From Mycobacterium syngnathidarum (GTDB taxonomy: Bacteria; Actinomycetota; Actinomycetes; Mycobacteriales; Mycobacteriaceae): a DNA stretch of 64,000 bases. The translations under genes and the position numbers were made by a program. Every line of letters begins with the position of its first letter. Positions within the stretch are counted from its first letter, which is position 1. The notes beneath the pieces were generated by a model. It was not told where the DNA came from and did no database searches. It was given only the letters and a program-made list of their open reading frames with translations. Shown here piece by piece: positions 28,172 through 36,613 of this stretch. The stretch lies in contig NZ_MLCL01000001.1 in assembly GCF_001942625.1 (NCBI RefSeq), forward strand, positions 124,001 through 188,000, read 5' to 3'.

Positions 28172-28819
28172 TCAGAGGAAGGTGAAGATGCGGTCGGCAC
28201 CAAGGCGCGATATCGCATTGGAGTACGTCTTCGCCGGGTCCGGGTAGCCCAGCGCCAGCAGTACCGTGGTGGTGTATCCGGATTCGCGGATCTTGAATGC
28301 GGTGTCCACGCTGGCCGGATCGAACCCTTCCATCGGCGTCGCGTCGAAGCCGAGTTCGGCGGCCGCCATCATCGTCATACCCAGCGCCAGGTAGGCCTGT
28401 TTCTCCATCCAGTGGCTCAGATCCTTGTAGCCGTAGGTGCGTAGGTTGAGGAAGTCGCGGGTCATCGATTCCCACTGCGCCTGCTTTGCCGGGTCGGCGA
28501 ATCGGCCGTCGGCCTTCTCTTTGGCGAACACTTCCTCCAGGTGGCCGTCGGAGGTGTCGGCCTTGGTGGTGAAGACGATGACGTGCGAAGCGCTGGTGAT
28601 CTTCTCGCCGTTGTCCTTGAATCGCTCACCGAGATTGTTCGCGAGCAACTCCTTGGCCTCGGACGTGGCCAGTACCAGGTACCGGCTGGCCTGGATGTTC
28701 ACCGATGACGGCGTAGAGCGCAGGAACTTCAGCAGCTGTTGCAGTGATTCGTCGGGGATGGTCCTGCTGTTGTCGAAGTACCGCGTGAGGTGCTTGCCCA
28801 TCAGGTTGTCGAGGTTCAT
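28172..28819 (-). CDS. NfsB-type nitroreductase, FMN-dependent
   Basis: Protein of 215 aa with nitroreductase-fold features: RYFDNSRTIPDESLQQLLKFL, LRSTPSSVNIQASRY (FMN phosphate and dimer contacts), a central DGHLEEVFAKEKADGRF insertion and an AALLALGYPDP-type C-terminus (TTVLLALGYPDP). It resembles NfsB/dihydropteridine-reductase-like enzymes that reduce nitro compounds and quinones with NAD(P)H. ATG 28819 was chosen where the fold starts. It lies in a cassette with AhpD-like and DUF417 genes under the divergent TetR regulator. Confidence 0.87.
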   Translation of the reverse strand: MNLDNLMGKHLTRYFDNSRTIPDESLQQLLKFLRSTPSSVNIQASRYLVLATSEAKELLANNLGERFKDNGEKITSASHVIVFTTKADTSDGHLEEVFAKEKADGRFADPAKQAQWESMTRDFLNLRTYGYKDLSHWMEKQAYLALGMTMMAAAELGFDATPMEGFDPASVDTAFKIRESGYTTTVLLALGYPDPAKTYSNAISRLGADRIFTFL

Positions 28820-28852
28820 GTTTATTCGCTTTCTGCGCACAGGGTTTGGGAG

Positions 28853-29386
28853 TCAGGCGGCGGCTGTCGGGATGTCGATGACGGTCTGGTTGACGTTGTT
28901 GATGTAGTTGGTCAGCAGGGTCTGCACGGTCACGGCCACGATTGCCAGAATCTGGGAGTCGCTGTACCCGGCACCTCGCACGGCGGTCAGGTCGATGTCG
29001 GCAACCCGACCGCGGGTCTCGATCAGCCGCTGTGCGAACCGGGCGACGGCGGCACGGTTGGGATCGACCGAGCCGCCGGAGCGAGCCAGAGCGATGTCGT
29101 CGCTCGACAGTCCGCCGAGTTCGGCGGACATGTACGAGTGCACGGCCAGGCAGTACTCGCAGCCGTTGGCCTCGGACACGGCCAGCGCGATGGTGTGCCG
29201 GGTCTTGGCGTCCAGAACCCGCCCCAGAGCACCCTGCAGCGTGGTGACGATCTCCAGGACCGCGGGATTCGACGCCAGCATCTCGAACATGTTCGGGACG
29301 AAGCCGAACTGCTTGCCGACCCTGTCCAGGGTGCTCTGCGCGGCAGCGGTGATGTCTTCGGGGGCGGGAGTGGTCAGGCGTGTCAT
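28853..29386 (-). CDS. AhpD-like carboxymuconolactone decarboxylase family protein
   Basis: Helical protein of 177 aa with the peroxidase-type motif EANGCEYCLAVH (E-x3-C-x2-C-x3-H), like alkylhydroperoxidase D, which passes electrons to peroxiredoxins. A preceding TRHTIALAVSE helix and FGFVPNMFEMLA support the family. It is the first gene of the leftward cassette and faces the TetR gene across 96 bp that hold two operator palindromes. No peroxiredoxin gene is adjacent, so a peroxide role is inferred. Confidence 0.88.
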   Translation of the reverse strand: MTRLTTPAPEDITAAAQSTLDRVGKQFGFVPNMFEMLASNPAVLEIVTTLQGALGRVLDAKTRHTIALAVSEANGCEYCLAVHSYMSAELGGLSSDDIALARSGGSVDPNRAAVARFAQRLIETRGRVADIDLTAVRGAGYSDSQILAIVAVTVQTLLTNYINNVNQTVIDIPTAAA

Positions 29387-29416
29387 GGCAGATCAACCTC
29401 CAATGGATGTATTTTT

Positions 29417-29432
29417 TGGGCTGCGCAGCCCA
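29417..29432. promoter_or_regulatory. Operator palindrome, copy 1 (TGGGCT-N4-AGCCCA)
   Basis: Perfect 16-bp palindrome TGGGCTGCGCAGCCCA, 30 bp before the AhpD-like start and likely over its promoter. Probable binding site of the adjacent TetR protein. Confidence 0.8.
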
Positions 29433-29458
29433 CTTCCGAAGTGAACAGCATGCAATAG

Positions 29459-29474
29459 TGGGCTGTCAAGCCCA
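29459..29474. promoter_or_regulatory. Operator palindrome, copy 2 (TGGGCT-N4-AGCCCA)
   Basis: TGGGCTGTCAAGCCCA, the same half-sites as copy 1 with a different 4-nt spacer. It lies 8 bp before the tetR start. Centre-to-centre distance to copy 1 is 42 bp, about four helical turns. Confidence 0.8.
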
Positions 29475-29482
29475 TTTTTGAT

Positions 29483-30118
29483 ATGATCGTGCCCATGAGA
29501 GCGGAAACCGCAGCGCAGGAGCCGAAAAAACTCACCAGCAAGGGGCTGGCGACCCGGGCGCGCATCCTCGAGAACGCTGCGGAACTCATCCACGCCAACG
29601 GGGTCGCTGCGACCAACAACGAACAACTTCGCCGCATCTCGGGCATCAGCGGCTCACAGCTCAATCACTATTTCCCGACCAAGGAGAGCCTCGTCCTGGC
29701 TGTGATCGAATGGCAGGCCGAGCGGGTGATGAATTTCTACGGCAGTGAACAGTTCGCCGGCTTCGACAACATCGACGCACTTCGCGCCTGGGTGGACTAT
29801 TACGTCGGCCATGAAGGCGCCTATCGGGACGGCTGCACGCTGGGATCCCTCGCAAGCCAAATCATCAAGTCGGACTTGGACGTTCACGATGAGTTGTCCC
29901 GCGCGTTCGATCGGTGGCGCGACATCTTCCGTGATGGACTGCAACGCATGCGGGACCTCGGTCGCATCAACGCGGACGCGGACCCCACGCAGCTGGCGGA
30001 TCTCCTACTGGCCGCGTTCCAGGGCGGAATGCTGCTCACTCAGGCCCGGCGAGACGTCACCCCACTGAAGAACGCCTTGACCGCGGCCATCGACCACGTG
30101 GAGTCGTTCGCGAACTAA
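29483..30118 (+). CDS. TetR-family repressor of the redox cassette
   Basis: Protein of 211 aa with an N-terminal TetR helix-turn-helix: ATRARILENAAELIHANGV, then ISGSQLNHYFPTKESL as the recognition region. The ligand domain has one Cys (DGCTLGSLASQ) in a TetR_C-type pocket (ACCESSORY family 'TetR_C_6/LmrA-like' by look). It diverges from the AhpD-nitroreductase-DUF417 operon. The two shared palindromes suggest it represses itself and that operon. The inducer may be an electrophile or quinone; this is inference. The start could also be the ATG at 29495. Confidence 0.88.
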   Translation: MIVPMRAETAAQEPKKLTSKGLATRARILENAAELIHANGVAATNNEQLRRISGISGSQLNHYFPTKESLVLAVIEWQAERVMNFYGSEQFAGFDNIDALRAWVDYYVGHEGAYRDGCTLGSLASQIIKSDLDVHDELSRAFDRWRDIFRDGLQRMRDLGRINADADPTQLADLLLAAFQGGMLLTQARRDVTPLKNALTAAIDHVESFAN

Positions 30119-30122
30119 CGGG

Positions 30123-31115
30123 CTACGCCACGGGGAGCACGTCGGGGGCGTCGTCGAGGTCGCCGGTCTCGCCGGCCCGCACGGCCTTGCGTCCGAAATG
30201 GATCACGTAGCCCAGGAAGGCCAGTTCGGCGAGGATGCCGATGCCGATCCGCATCCAGGTCGGCAGCGGCGACGGCGTCACCAATGCCTCGATCAGACCG
30301 GACACCAGCAGCACCACGGCCAGTCCGATCGCGGCCGCGACCACTGCCCGGCCCTGTTCGGCCAGCACCTGCCCGCGTGGCCGGTCGCCGGGGGCGATCA
30401 CCGTCCAGCCGAGCCGCATCCCCACCGCGCCGGCCAGGAACACCGCGGTCAGCTCGAGCAGACCGTGCGGGGTGATCAGGCCGAGGAACAGATCGCCCTT
30501 GCCCGCGCTGAACATCAGCCCTGCGTTCACCCCGAGGTTGGCCGCGTTCTGGAACAACACGTAGGGAATGGGTAGTCCGAGCAGGATCGCGAAGGCGATG
30601 CACTGCGCAGCCACCCAGGAGTTGTTCACCCAGACCTGCAAGGCAAACGACGCGGCCGGGTGCTCGCTGTAATACGACTCGAAGTCGTGGTTGACCAATT
30701 CGTCGATCTCGCTGGGGGTTCCGATGGCGGAATGCACGGCGGGGTTGCCCGATATCCACAACGCCACCGCCACGGCGACGATGAAGAAGGCCACCGCCGA
30801 GCCGAGCCACCAGCGCCAGGAACGGTAGGCCACCACGGGGAAGGACACCGTCCAGAAGCGGACGAATTCCCGCCACAGCGGGGCGTGCGCACCGGTCACC
30901 GCGGCGCGAGCCCGGGCCACCAGCCCCGACAGGCGCCCGACCAGGACCGAATCCTGGGAGGCCGATCGCACCATGGACAGATGGGTGGAGACCCTTTGAT
31001 AGAGGTCGACGAGCTCGTCGACCTCGGCGCCGGTCAACCGTCGGCGCCGTTTCACCAACTGCTCCAACCGGTCCCAGGTGGGGCGATGGGCCACGACGAA
31101 CGCATCGACATCCAC
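30123..31115 (-). CDS. Stage II sporulation protein M family (DUF95) membrane protein
   Basis: Protein of 330 aa matching Rv3694c. The N-terminal helical part (DAFVVAHRPTWDRLEQL, EVDELVDLYQRVSTHLS) precedes about five or six membrane helices with the SpoIIM-like LFQNAANLGVNAGLMFSAGK and LGLITPHGLLELTAVF region. Such proteins occur with RDD and MoxR/DUF58 genes across non-sporulating actinobacteria, where their role is unknown. GTG 31115 has no ribosome site and a TANNNT box 7 nt upstream. It diverges from the RDD gene. Confidence 0.85.
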   Translation of the reverse strand: MDVDAFVVAHRPTWDRLEQLVKRRRRLTGAEVDELVDLYQRVSTHLSMVRSASQDSVLVGRLSGLVARARAAVTGAHAPLWREFVRFWTVSFPVVAYRSWRWWLGSAVAFFIVAVAVALWISGNPAVHSAIGTPSEIDELVNHDFESYYSEHPAASFALQVWVNNSWVAAQCIAFAILLGLPIPYVLFQNAANLGVNAGLMFSAGKGDLFLGLITPHGLLELTAVFLAGAVGMRLGWTVIAPGDRPRGQVLAEQGRAVVAAAIGLAVVLLVSGLIEALVTPSPLPTWMRIGIGILAELAFLGYVIHFGRKAVRAGETGDLDDAPDVLPVA

Positions 31116-31122
31116 CTGGCAA

Positions 31123-31128
31123 AGCGTA
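31123..31128 (-). promoter_or_regulatory. Candidate -10 box (TACGCT) of the DUF95 gene
   Basis: On the minus strand TACGCT is followed by 7 nt and then the GTG start. It lies back to back with the RDD-gene box in a 32-bp intergenic gap. Confidence 0.5.
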
Positions 31129-31133
31129 GTGGG

Positions 31134-31139
31134 TAGCGT
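31134..31139 (+). promoter_or_regulatory. Candidate -10 box (TAGCGT) of the RDD gene
   Basis: TANNNT box 8 nt before ATG 31148; no Shine-Dalgarno is present. It lies only 5 bp from the opposing box of the DUF95 gene. Confidence 0.45.
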
Positions 31140-31147
31140 GTGTCGGT

Positions 31148-31981
31148 ATGGTTTGGCAACCCGCGCCGGTGGTCACCGGGGACGCCGTCGTCCTCGATGT
31201 GGCGATCGCCCAGTTGCCGGTACGCACGCTGGCCGCCCTGATCGACATCGTGGTGATCGCCGTCGGGTACGTGGTCGGGGTGCTGTTGTGGTCGATCACC
31301 CTGACCCAGTTCGACGACGCGCTGTCGGCGGCGATCCTGATCATCTTCACGGTGCTGACCCTGGTGGGCTATCCGGTGGTGATGGAGACCGCCACCCGGG
31401 GCCGGTCGCTGGGCAAGATGGCGTTGGGCCTGCGGGTGGTGGCCGACGACGGCGGGCCGGAACGATTTCGCCAGGCCCTGTTTCGCGGGCTGGCCGGATT
31501 CGTCGAGATCTGGATGCTCACCGGTGGCCCCGCGGTGATCTGCAGCCTGTTGTCGGCCAAGGGCAAGCGGCTCGGCGACATCTTCGCCGGCACCGTGGTG
31601 ATCAGTGAGCGCGGACCCAAGCTGAAACCGCCGCCGGTCATGCCGCCGGCGCTGGCGTGGTGGGCCGCGTCGCTGGAGTTGTCTGGCCTCGGCCCGGACC
31701 GGGCCGAGCTGGCCAGGCAATTCCTGTCGCGGTCGGCGCAGCTCGATCCGCGGATACGCCAGGAGATGGGGCAGCGGATCTTCGGTGAGGTCGTCTCGTG
31801 CATCTCACCCCCACCTCCGCCCGGCGCGCCGGCCGAATATGTGTTGGCCGCGGTGTTGGCCGAACGGCACCGTCGCGCGTTGGCCCGGCTGATGCCACAC
31901 GCCGCCACTGTGGCGTATCCGGCGCCCCACCCGAGCTACTCACCACCACCTCCGAGCAGTGGGTTCACTCCACCCAGCTAG
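31148..31981 (+). CDS. RDD-family membrane protein
   Basis: Protein of 277 aa corresponding to Rv3695. The RDD domain starts with LPVRTLAALIDIVVIAVGYVVG, has two further helices, and includes TRGRSLGKMALGLRVVADDGG, the conserved family motif. After the membrane part comes a cytoplasmic helical region (residues ~165-240) and a Pro-rich C-terminus. The divergent arrangement with the DUF95 gene is conserved with M. tuberculosis. The function is unknown. Confidence 0.87.
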   Translation: MVWQPAPVVTGDAVVLDVAIAQLPVRTLAALIDIVVIAVGYVVGVLLWSITLTQFDDALSAAILIIFTVLTLVGYPVVMETATRGRSLGKMALGLRVVADDGGPERFRQALFRGLAGFVEIWMLTGGPAVICSLLSAKGKRLGDIFAGTVVISERGPKLKPPPVMPPALAWWAASLELSGLGPDRAELARQFLSRSAQLDPRIRQEMGQRIFGEVVSCISPPPPPGAPAEYVLAAVLAERHRRALARLMPHAATVAYPAPHPSYSPPPPSSGFTPPS

Positions 31982-32020
31982 CGTGTGGGACATCACTGTC
32001 TCATTTTGGCCCGTCCGTGC

Positions 32021-32026
32021 TACATT
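32021..32026 (+). promoter_or_regulatory. Candidate -10 box (TACATT) of lfrR
   Basis: TANNNT box 7 nt before the lfrR ATG. CATTTTG occurs twice in this leader (from about 32001 and at 32023), possibly part of the repressor site. Confidence 0.45.
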
Positions 32027-32033
32027 TTGATCC

Positions 32034-32609
32034 ATGACCAGTTCGGCATCGACGCACAGCGGGCCGCGTGAGCGCACCCGCAAGGCGATCCTCGATGCCG
32101 CGATGACGGTCCTGGCCGACAATGCAACGGCCTCGCTCAGCGATATCGCGACCGCCGCCGATGTCGGCCGCAGCACCGTGCACCGGTACTACCCGGAGCG
32201 CACCGACCTGTTGCGCGCCCTGGCCCGGCACGTCCACGAGCTCAGCAATGCCGAAATCGACCGCGCGGACCCGATGCACGGTCCCGTCGATGCGGCACTG
32301 CGCCGGGTGGTGGAAAGCCAGCTCGACCTCGGCCCGATCGTGCTGTTCGTCTACAGCGAGCCGACGATCCTGGCCGACCCCGAGCTGGCTGCCTACCTGG
32401 ACACCGGCGATGAGGCGATAGTCGAGGTGCTCAACCGAGCCTCGGTCGACAGGCCCGAATACCCCCCAGGATGGGCCCGGCGGGTGTTCTGGGCGCTGCT
32501 GCTGGCCGGCTATGAAGCTGCCAAGCAGGACGGCACCCCCCGCCACCAAATCGTCGACGCCATCATGACCAGCCTGACCGCGGGCACCATCCAACTCCCG
32601 CGCGGCTGA
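32034..32609 (+). CDS. lfrR: LfrR, TetR repressor of the LfrA efflux pump
   Basis: TetR regulator of 191 aa: RERTRKAILDAAMTVLADNAT, then IATAADVGRSTVHRYYPERTDLL as the DNA-reading part. The sequence closely recalls LfrR of M. smegmatis, including LDLGPIVLFVY, DEAIVEVLNRAS and EYPPGWARRVFWALL. There it represses lfrA, and dyes or drugs that bind the C-terminal pocket relieve repression. It is followed by lfrA after 26 bp, so the two are probably cotranscribed. The same protein order as in M. smegmatis supports the symbols. Confidence 0.9.
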   Translation: MTSSASTHSGPRERTRKAILDAAMTVLADNATASLSDIATAADVGRSTVHRYYPERTDLLRALARHVHELSNAEIDRADPMHGPVDAALRRVVESQLDLGPIVLFVYSEPTILADPELAAYLDTGDEAIVEVLNRASVDRPEYPPGWARRVFWALLLAGYEAAKQDGTPRHQIVDAIMTSLTAGTIQLPRG

Positions 32610-32635
32610 TCCCTCTCTCGCCTGGAGAACCCCAA

Positions 32636-34165
32636 ATGTCTACCTGCCTCGACGGCGGCCCGGCTGTGACGCCGACCCCGAAACGTGCCTGGATGGCGCT
32701 CGCGGTCTTGATGCTGCCGGTGCTGCTGATCGCGATCGACAACACCGTGCTGGCGTTCGCGCTGCCGGCGATCGCCGAAGATTTCCGTCCCGCGGCATCC
32801 ACCCAGCTGTGGATCGTCGACGTCTACTCGCTGGTGCTGGCCGCGCTGCTGGTCGCCATGGGCGGCCTCGGTGACCGGTTCGGACGGCGCCGCCTGCTGC
32901 TCATCGGCGCCAGCGGTTTCGCCGTCGTATCGGCCGCCGCGGCTTTCGCTCCCAGCGCGGCCTACCTCGTCGCGGCCCGCGCGGCGCTCGGCGTCTTCGG
33001 CGCGATGCTGATGCCCTCGACACTGTCGCTGATCCGCAACATCTTCACCGAGGCGTCGTCACGCCGGCTCGCGATCGCGATCTGGGCCTCGTGCTTCACG
33101 GCAGGCTCGACGCTGGGGCCGATCGTCGGCGGCGCACTGCTGCAGCATTTCCATTGGGGCTCAGTGTTCCTCGTGGCGGTGCCGATTCTGTTGCCGCTGC
33201 TCGTGTTGGGGCCGCGGCTGGTGCCGGAATCTCGTGACCCGAATCCGGGCCCGCTGGACCTGCTGAGCGTCACGCTCTCGTTCGCCGCGATGCTGCCGTT
33301 CGTATGGGCGATCAAGACCGCGGCCCACGACGGGTTCTCGGGCGGCGTCGTGGCGGCGTTCGTGATCGGCATCGTCTCCGGCGTGCTCTTCGTGCGCCGG
33401 CAGAACCGCAGTGCCACGCCGATGCTCGACATGGGGCTGTTCTCGTATGCTCCGTTCAGCGCCTCGATCCTGGCGAACTTCCTGTCGATCGTCGGCTTGA
33501 TCGGGTTCATCTTCTTCATCTCGCAGCATCTGCAGTTGGTGCTCGGCCTGTCGCCGCTGGCGGCGGGTCTGGTGACGCTGCCCGGTGCGGTGGTGTCGAT
33601 GATCGCCGGTCTGGCGGTGGTCAAGGCCGCCAGGCGGTTTGCCCCGGACAAGCTGATGATCTTCGGCCTGGTGTTCGTCGCGGCCGGATTCGTCTTGATC
33701 CTGGCTTTCCGTCACGATTTGTCGGTGGCCGCGGTGATCGCATCGTTCGTGGTGCTCGAGCTCGGTGTCGGCGTCTCGCAGACGGTGTCCAACGACACCA
33801 TCGTCGCTTCGGTGCCCGCGGCGAAAGCCGGTGCAGCGTCGGCGGTTTCGGAGACCGCGTATGAGTTGGGCGCAGTGGTGGGTACCGCCACGCTGGGTAC
33901 GATCTTCACGGCGTTCTACCGCAACAACATCCGGGTGCCCGTCGGGTTGACTCCCACGCAGGCCGCCGACGCCGGAGAGAGCATCGGCGGTGCCACCTCG
34001 GTGGCCGCGGATCTTCCCGCGGAAATCGGGCAGCACCTGCTGGATTCGGCCCGCACGGCGTTCGACTCCGGCATCGCCCCGACCGCGGTCATCGCGGCGA
34101 CACTGGCGCTGACGGCGGCCGCGATCGTGGCGGCGGCGTTCCGCAGGCAGGCTCACCGGAGTTGA
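32636..34165 (+). CDS. lfrA: LfrA, MFS (DHA2) multidrug efflux transporter
   Basis: Fourteen-helix proton/drug antiporter of 509 aa. Motif D1 is in LLIAIDNTVLAFALP, motif A in MGGLGDRFGRRRLLLIG, and the antiporter motif C region includes WASCFTAGSTLGPIVGGALL. The N-terminus MSTCLDGGPA and most loops match LfrA of M. smegmatis, which exports fluoroquinolones, ethidium and acriflavine and gives low-level resistance when derepressed. GGAGAA lies just before the ATG at 32636. The gene sits in an insertion relative to M. tuberculosis. Confidence 0.92.
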   Translation: MSTCLDGGPAVTPTPKRAWMALAVLMLPVLLIAIDNTVLAFALPAIAEDFRPAASTQLWIVDVYSLVLAALLVAMGGLGDRFGRRRLLLIGASGFAVVSAAAAFAPSAAYLVAARAALGVFGAMLMPSTLSLIRNIFTEASSRRLAIAIWASCFTAGSTLGPIVGGALLQHFHWGSVFLVAVPILLPLLVLGPRLVPESRDPNPGPLDLLSVTLSFAAMLPFVWAIKTAAHDGFSGGVVAAFVIGIVSGVLFVRRQNRSATPMLDMGLFSYAPFSASILANFLSIVGLIGFIFFISQHLQLVLGLSPLAAGLVTLPGAVVSMIAGLAVVKAARRFAPDKLMIFGLVFVAAGFVLILAFRHDLSVAAVIASFVVLELGVGVSQTVSNDTIVASVPAAKAGAASAVSETAYELGAVVGTATLGTIFTAFYRNNIRVPVGLTPTQAADAGESIGGATSVAADLPAEIGQHLLDSARTAFDSGIAPTAVIAATLALTAAAIVAAAFRRQAHRS

Positions 34166-34247
34166 CGCCCGGCGGCCAGTTATGACGCGTGATCGGCAAA
34201 ATTGCGTGTGAAAACTGGCCATACGGCTTGCGCGGGTTGACCAGCGT

Positions 34248-34763
34248 TCAACGGTGAACCAGCCCGCCGAGCAACAGCACAGCGCTGATGAACCCCGAAG
34301 CGGTGCGCACGTGGTTCCAGGCGGTCCAGTTGGTGAAGTAGGTCTGCCATTCGGCGGCCGCGTCGGCCAGATCGATCTGGTCGAGGTGGTTGTTGAGCGG
34401 CACGTTGAACAACATCGTGACGAGTACGCCGAGGACGCCGAAGATCGCGCCGGCTAACAAGAGCCAACTGCCCGGCCGGCCGATCTGGGCGACCGCGGTC
34501 ACCCCGACGATCAGCGACAGCAGCGCCGAACCGAGCAGGAATAGCAGGAAGGGCGCGTTGGCATTCGCTTCGGCGTTCATGCCGCGCATGGCGGTGACGG
34601 CGTCAACCGGACCGGCGCGGTCGAGGCCGCGCATCACGAAGGTGGAGAACGCGTAGACGACTCCACCGGCGGCGGCGCTGCCGATGGCTGCTGCGGCGGC
34701 GAGGACGACGACTGGGTTGATGGTCATGGCTTGAGTCAACGACGCTGGGGCGAGACGTTCCAT
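34248..34763 (-). CDS. DUF1772 (anthrone-oxygenase-like) membrane protein
   Basis: Four-helix membrane protein of 171 aa. DUF1772 features include VVYAFSTFVMRGLDR, MRGMNAEANANAPFL, FNVPLNNHLDQID (with the family's Asn/His) and TNWTAWNHVRTASGF (NHVR). The family is named from anthrone-oxygenase-like proteins, though many members are of unknown role. GGGAG precedes ATG 34763; ATG 34727 is the alternative. It lies convergent to lfrA and divergent from a methyltransferase; a cupin-AraC regulator two genes away may control it. Confidence 0.78.
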   Translation of the reverse strand: MERLAPASLTQAMTINPVVVLAAAAAIGSAAAGGVVYAFSTFVMRGLDRAGPVDAVTAMRGMNAEANANAPFLLFLLGSALLSLIVGVTAVAQIGRPGSWLLLAGAIFGVLGVLVTMLFNVPLNNHLDQIDLADAAAEWQTYFTNWTAWNHVRTASGFISAVLLLGGLVHR

Positions 34764-34825
34764 GGTCGAGACTCCCGATCTCATACGTGAGCGTCTCGCC
34801 CGGTCACCCCTGCCAGGATGGGCTG

Positions 34826-35578
34826 ATGACGTTCGACGAGTTGGTGACCGAGGCCGACGCGGCCTGCGTGGACGGCTGGGACTTCTCGTGGCTGGACGGC
34901 CGAGCCACCGAAGCCCGGCCGTCCTGGGGTTATCAGCGGTTGATGAGCGATCGGTTGGCGACGGTGTCCTCGGCGCTGGACATCCAGACCGGTGGCGGTG
35001 AGGTGCTCGCCGGAGCCGCGGTGTTTCCACCGACCATGGCGGCCACCGAGTCCTGGCCGCCCAACCTCGCGCGTGCGACACGGCTGCTGGGGTCACGCGG
35101 TGTCGTCGTGGTCGCCGACCCCGACGAGCCTCCGCTGCCCTTTGCCGATGCGGCGTTCGAACTGGTCCTCAGTCGGCACCCGGCCACCGTGTGGTGGGGC
35201 GAGATCGCCCGAGTGCTATCCCCCGGCGGCACCTACCTGGCCCAACATGTGGGTCCGGCAAGCGTTTTCGAGCTCACCGAGTTCTTTCTCGGCCCGCAGC
35301 CGCAGGCGCGGCGGGCTCGCGACCCCGATGTCGAGTGCGCCGCCGCCCGTGATGCCGGCCTCGACATCGTCGACCTGCGTGCCGAGCGGCTGCGGATGGA
35401 GTTCTTCGACATCGGCGCCGTGGTGTATTTCCTGCGCAAGGTGATCTGGATCGTGCCCGGGTTCACCGTCGCGGCCTATCGAGACCAACTCGCCGCGTTG
35501 CATCGCCAGATCCAGGCCGACGGCGTGTTCGTCGCGCACTCATCGCGGCACCTGATCGAGGCCCGCAAACCGGGCTGA
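34826..35578 (+). CDS. SAM-dependent methyltransferase (class I-like)
   Basis: Protein of 250 aa. A methyltransferase-11-type core can be seen: SALDIQTGGGEVL as glycine-rich motif I, VVVADPDEPPLPFADAAFELVLSRH as motifs II-IV, and VLSPGGTYLAQHVG as the post-motif helix and strand. The substrate is unknown. ATG 34826 follows AGGATGGG. It runs toward the AraC regulator with a 16-bp gap. Confidence 0.8.
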   Translation: MTFDELVTEADAACVDGWDFSWLDGRATEARPSWGYQRLMSDRLATVSSALDIQTGGGEVLAGAAVFPPTMAATESWPPNLARATRLLGSRGVVVVADPDEPPLPFADAAFELVLSRHPATVWWGEIARVLSPGGTYLAQHVGPASVFELTEFFLGPQPQARRARDPDVECAAARDAGLDIVDLRAERLRMEFFDIGAVVYFLRKVIWIVPGFTVAAYRDQLAALHRQIQADGVFVAHSSRHLIEARKPG

Positions 35579-35582
35579 GCGT

Positions 35583-35588
35583 TACCCT
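35583..35588 (+). promoter_or_regulatory. Candidate -10 box (TACCCT)
   Basis: TANNNT box exactly 6 nt before the GTG of the AraC-family gene; no ribosome site. Confidence 0.5.
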
Positions 35589-35594
35589 ACGGTC

Positions 35595-36521
35595 GTGGAC
35601 GCCCTCGTCGGACTGCTCGACGGCGTACGCGCGCGCGGCGCGTTCGTGTTGCGGCTGCGCATGGATCCACCGTGGTCGCTCGCCATCCGCGACGAGGCAC
35701 CGCTGGCGCTGATCTGCCAAACCCGTGGTGAAGCCGTCATCGTCGCCGAGCGCAGCGGCACCTTCCGGTTGGGCGAGGGCGACGTAGCACTCACGCGCGG
35801 TACCGAAAACTATGTGTTCGCAGACGATCCGGCCACTCCCCCGAGCATCGTCATCAATCCCGGTCAGCGCTGCACCACCCGGTCCGGTGAAGACCTGCAT
35901 TTCGAGATGTCGCTGGGCCTGCGCAGCTGGGGCAACAGCGCGATCGGATCATCGGAGTCGATCGTCTGCGCCTACGAGGGCCGCAGCGAGGTCAGCGCGC
36001 GCCTACTCGATGCCTTGCCCGCCGTGCTGGTGCTGCGCGCCGCCGAGTGGGACACGCCCCTGATCGATGTGCTGTCGATCGAGGCCGGTCGCGACGGCGC
36101 CGGGCAGGAGGCCTACCTCGATCGCCTACTCGACCTGCTGCTGATGGGCGTGCTGCGGACATGGTTCGACCGGGACGGCAATGCGCCCGCGTGGTGGCAG
36201 GCCGAGCGGGATCCGGTGGTCGGCCCCGCGCTCAAGTTGATCTACAACAATCCGTCCCACCCGTGGACGGTTTCGAATCTGGCGGCAGCAGTGGGCTGTT
36301 CGCGCGCGGTGTTCGCGCGGCGGTTCACCGAGCAGGTCGGCGAGCCGCCGATCGCGTTTCTCACCGGGTGGCGCCTGGCGCTGGCGGCCGACCTGTTGCG
36401 CGACAGCGGGGCAACGATCGCCGCCGTGGCCCGGCAGGTCGGCTACTCCACACCGTTTGCGTTGAGCAGCGCGTTCAAACGCTCATATGGGATCAGCCCG
36501 AATGAGCATCGGGCGGTTTGA
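35595..36521 (+). CDS. AraC-family regulator with cupin sensor domain
   Basis: Protein of 308 aa: N-terminal cupin_6-type domain (residues ~5-180, with GTFRLGEGDVALTRG) and C-terminal double helix-turn-helix (residues ~210-305, WTVSNLAAAVGCSRAVFARRF and TIAAVARQVGYSTPFALSSAFKR). The ending YGISPNEHR is typical. Regulators of this pairing often control neighbouring oxidoreductase or DUF1772 genes; no operator could be pinned down. The start is GTG 35595. Confidence 0.88.
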   Translation: MDALVGLLDGVRARGAFVLRLRMDPPWSLAIRDEAPLALICQTRGEAVIVAERSGTFRLGEGDVALTRGTENYVFADDPATPPSIVINPGQRCTTRSGEDLHFEMSLGLRSWGNSAIGSSESIVCAYEGRSEVSARLLDALPAVLVLRAAEWDTPLIDVLSIEAGRDGAGQEAYLDRLLDLLLMGVLRTWFDRDGNAPAWWQAERDPVVGPALKLIYNNPSHPWTVSNLAAAVGCSRAVFARRFTEQVGEPPIAFLTGWRLALAADLLRDSGATIAAVARQVGYSTPFALSSAFKRSYGISPNEHRAV

Positions 36522-36593
36522 TCGCGAAAGTGACGCTGCGGTCGCGATTGGCAACGCACAACGACCGCAGCGCCGCTCTAGCGGTGGGCAGAC

Positions 36594-36608
36594 TATCGAC
36601 AAGCGATA
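36594..36608. promoter_or_regulatory. Operator-like inverted repeat TATCG-N5-CGATA
   Basis: Dyad symmetry 72-86 bp upstream of the PadR-family ATG, next to a second palindrome. Candidate autoregulatory site. Confidence 0.6.
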
Positions 36609-36613
36609 GATTC

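Noticed and set aside
27597..30120. Mobile element around the redox cassette
   Set aside because: The cassette interrupts a conserved order, but I found no integrase, transposase, terminal inverted repeats or target duplication.
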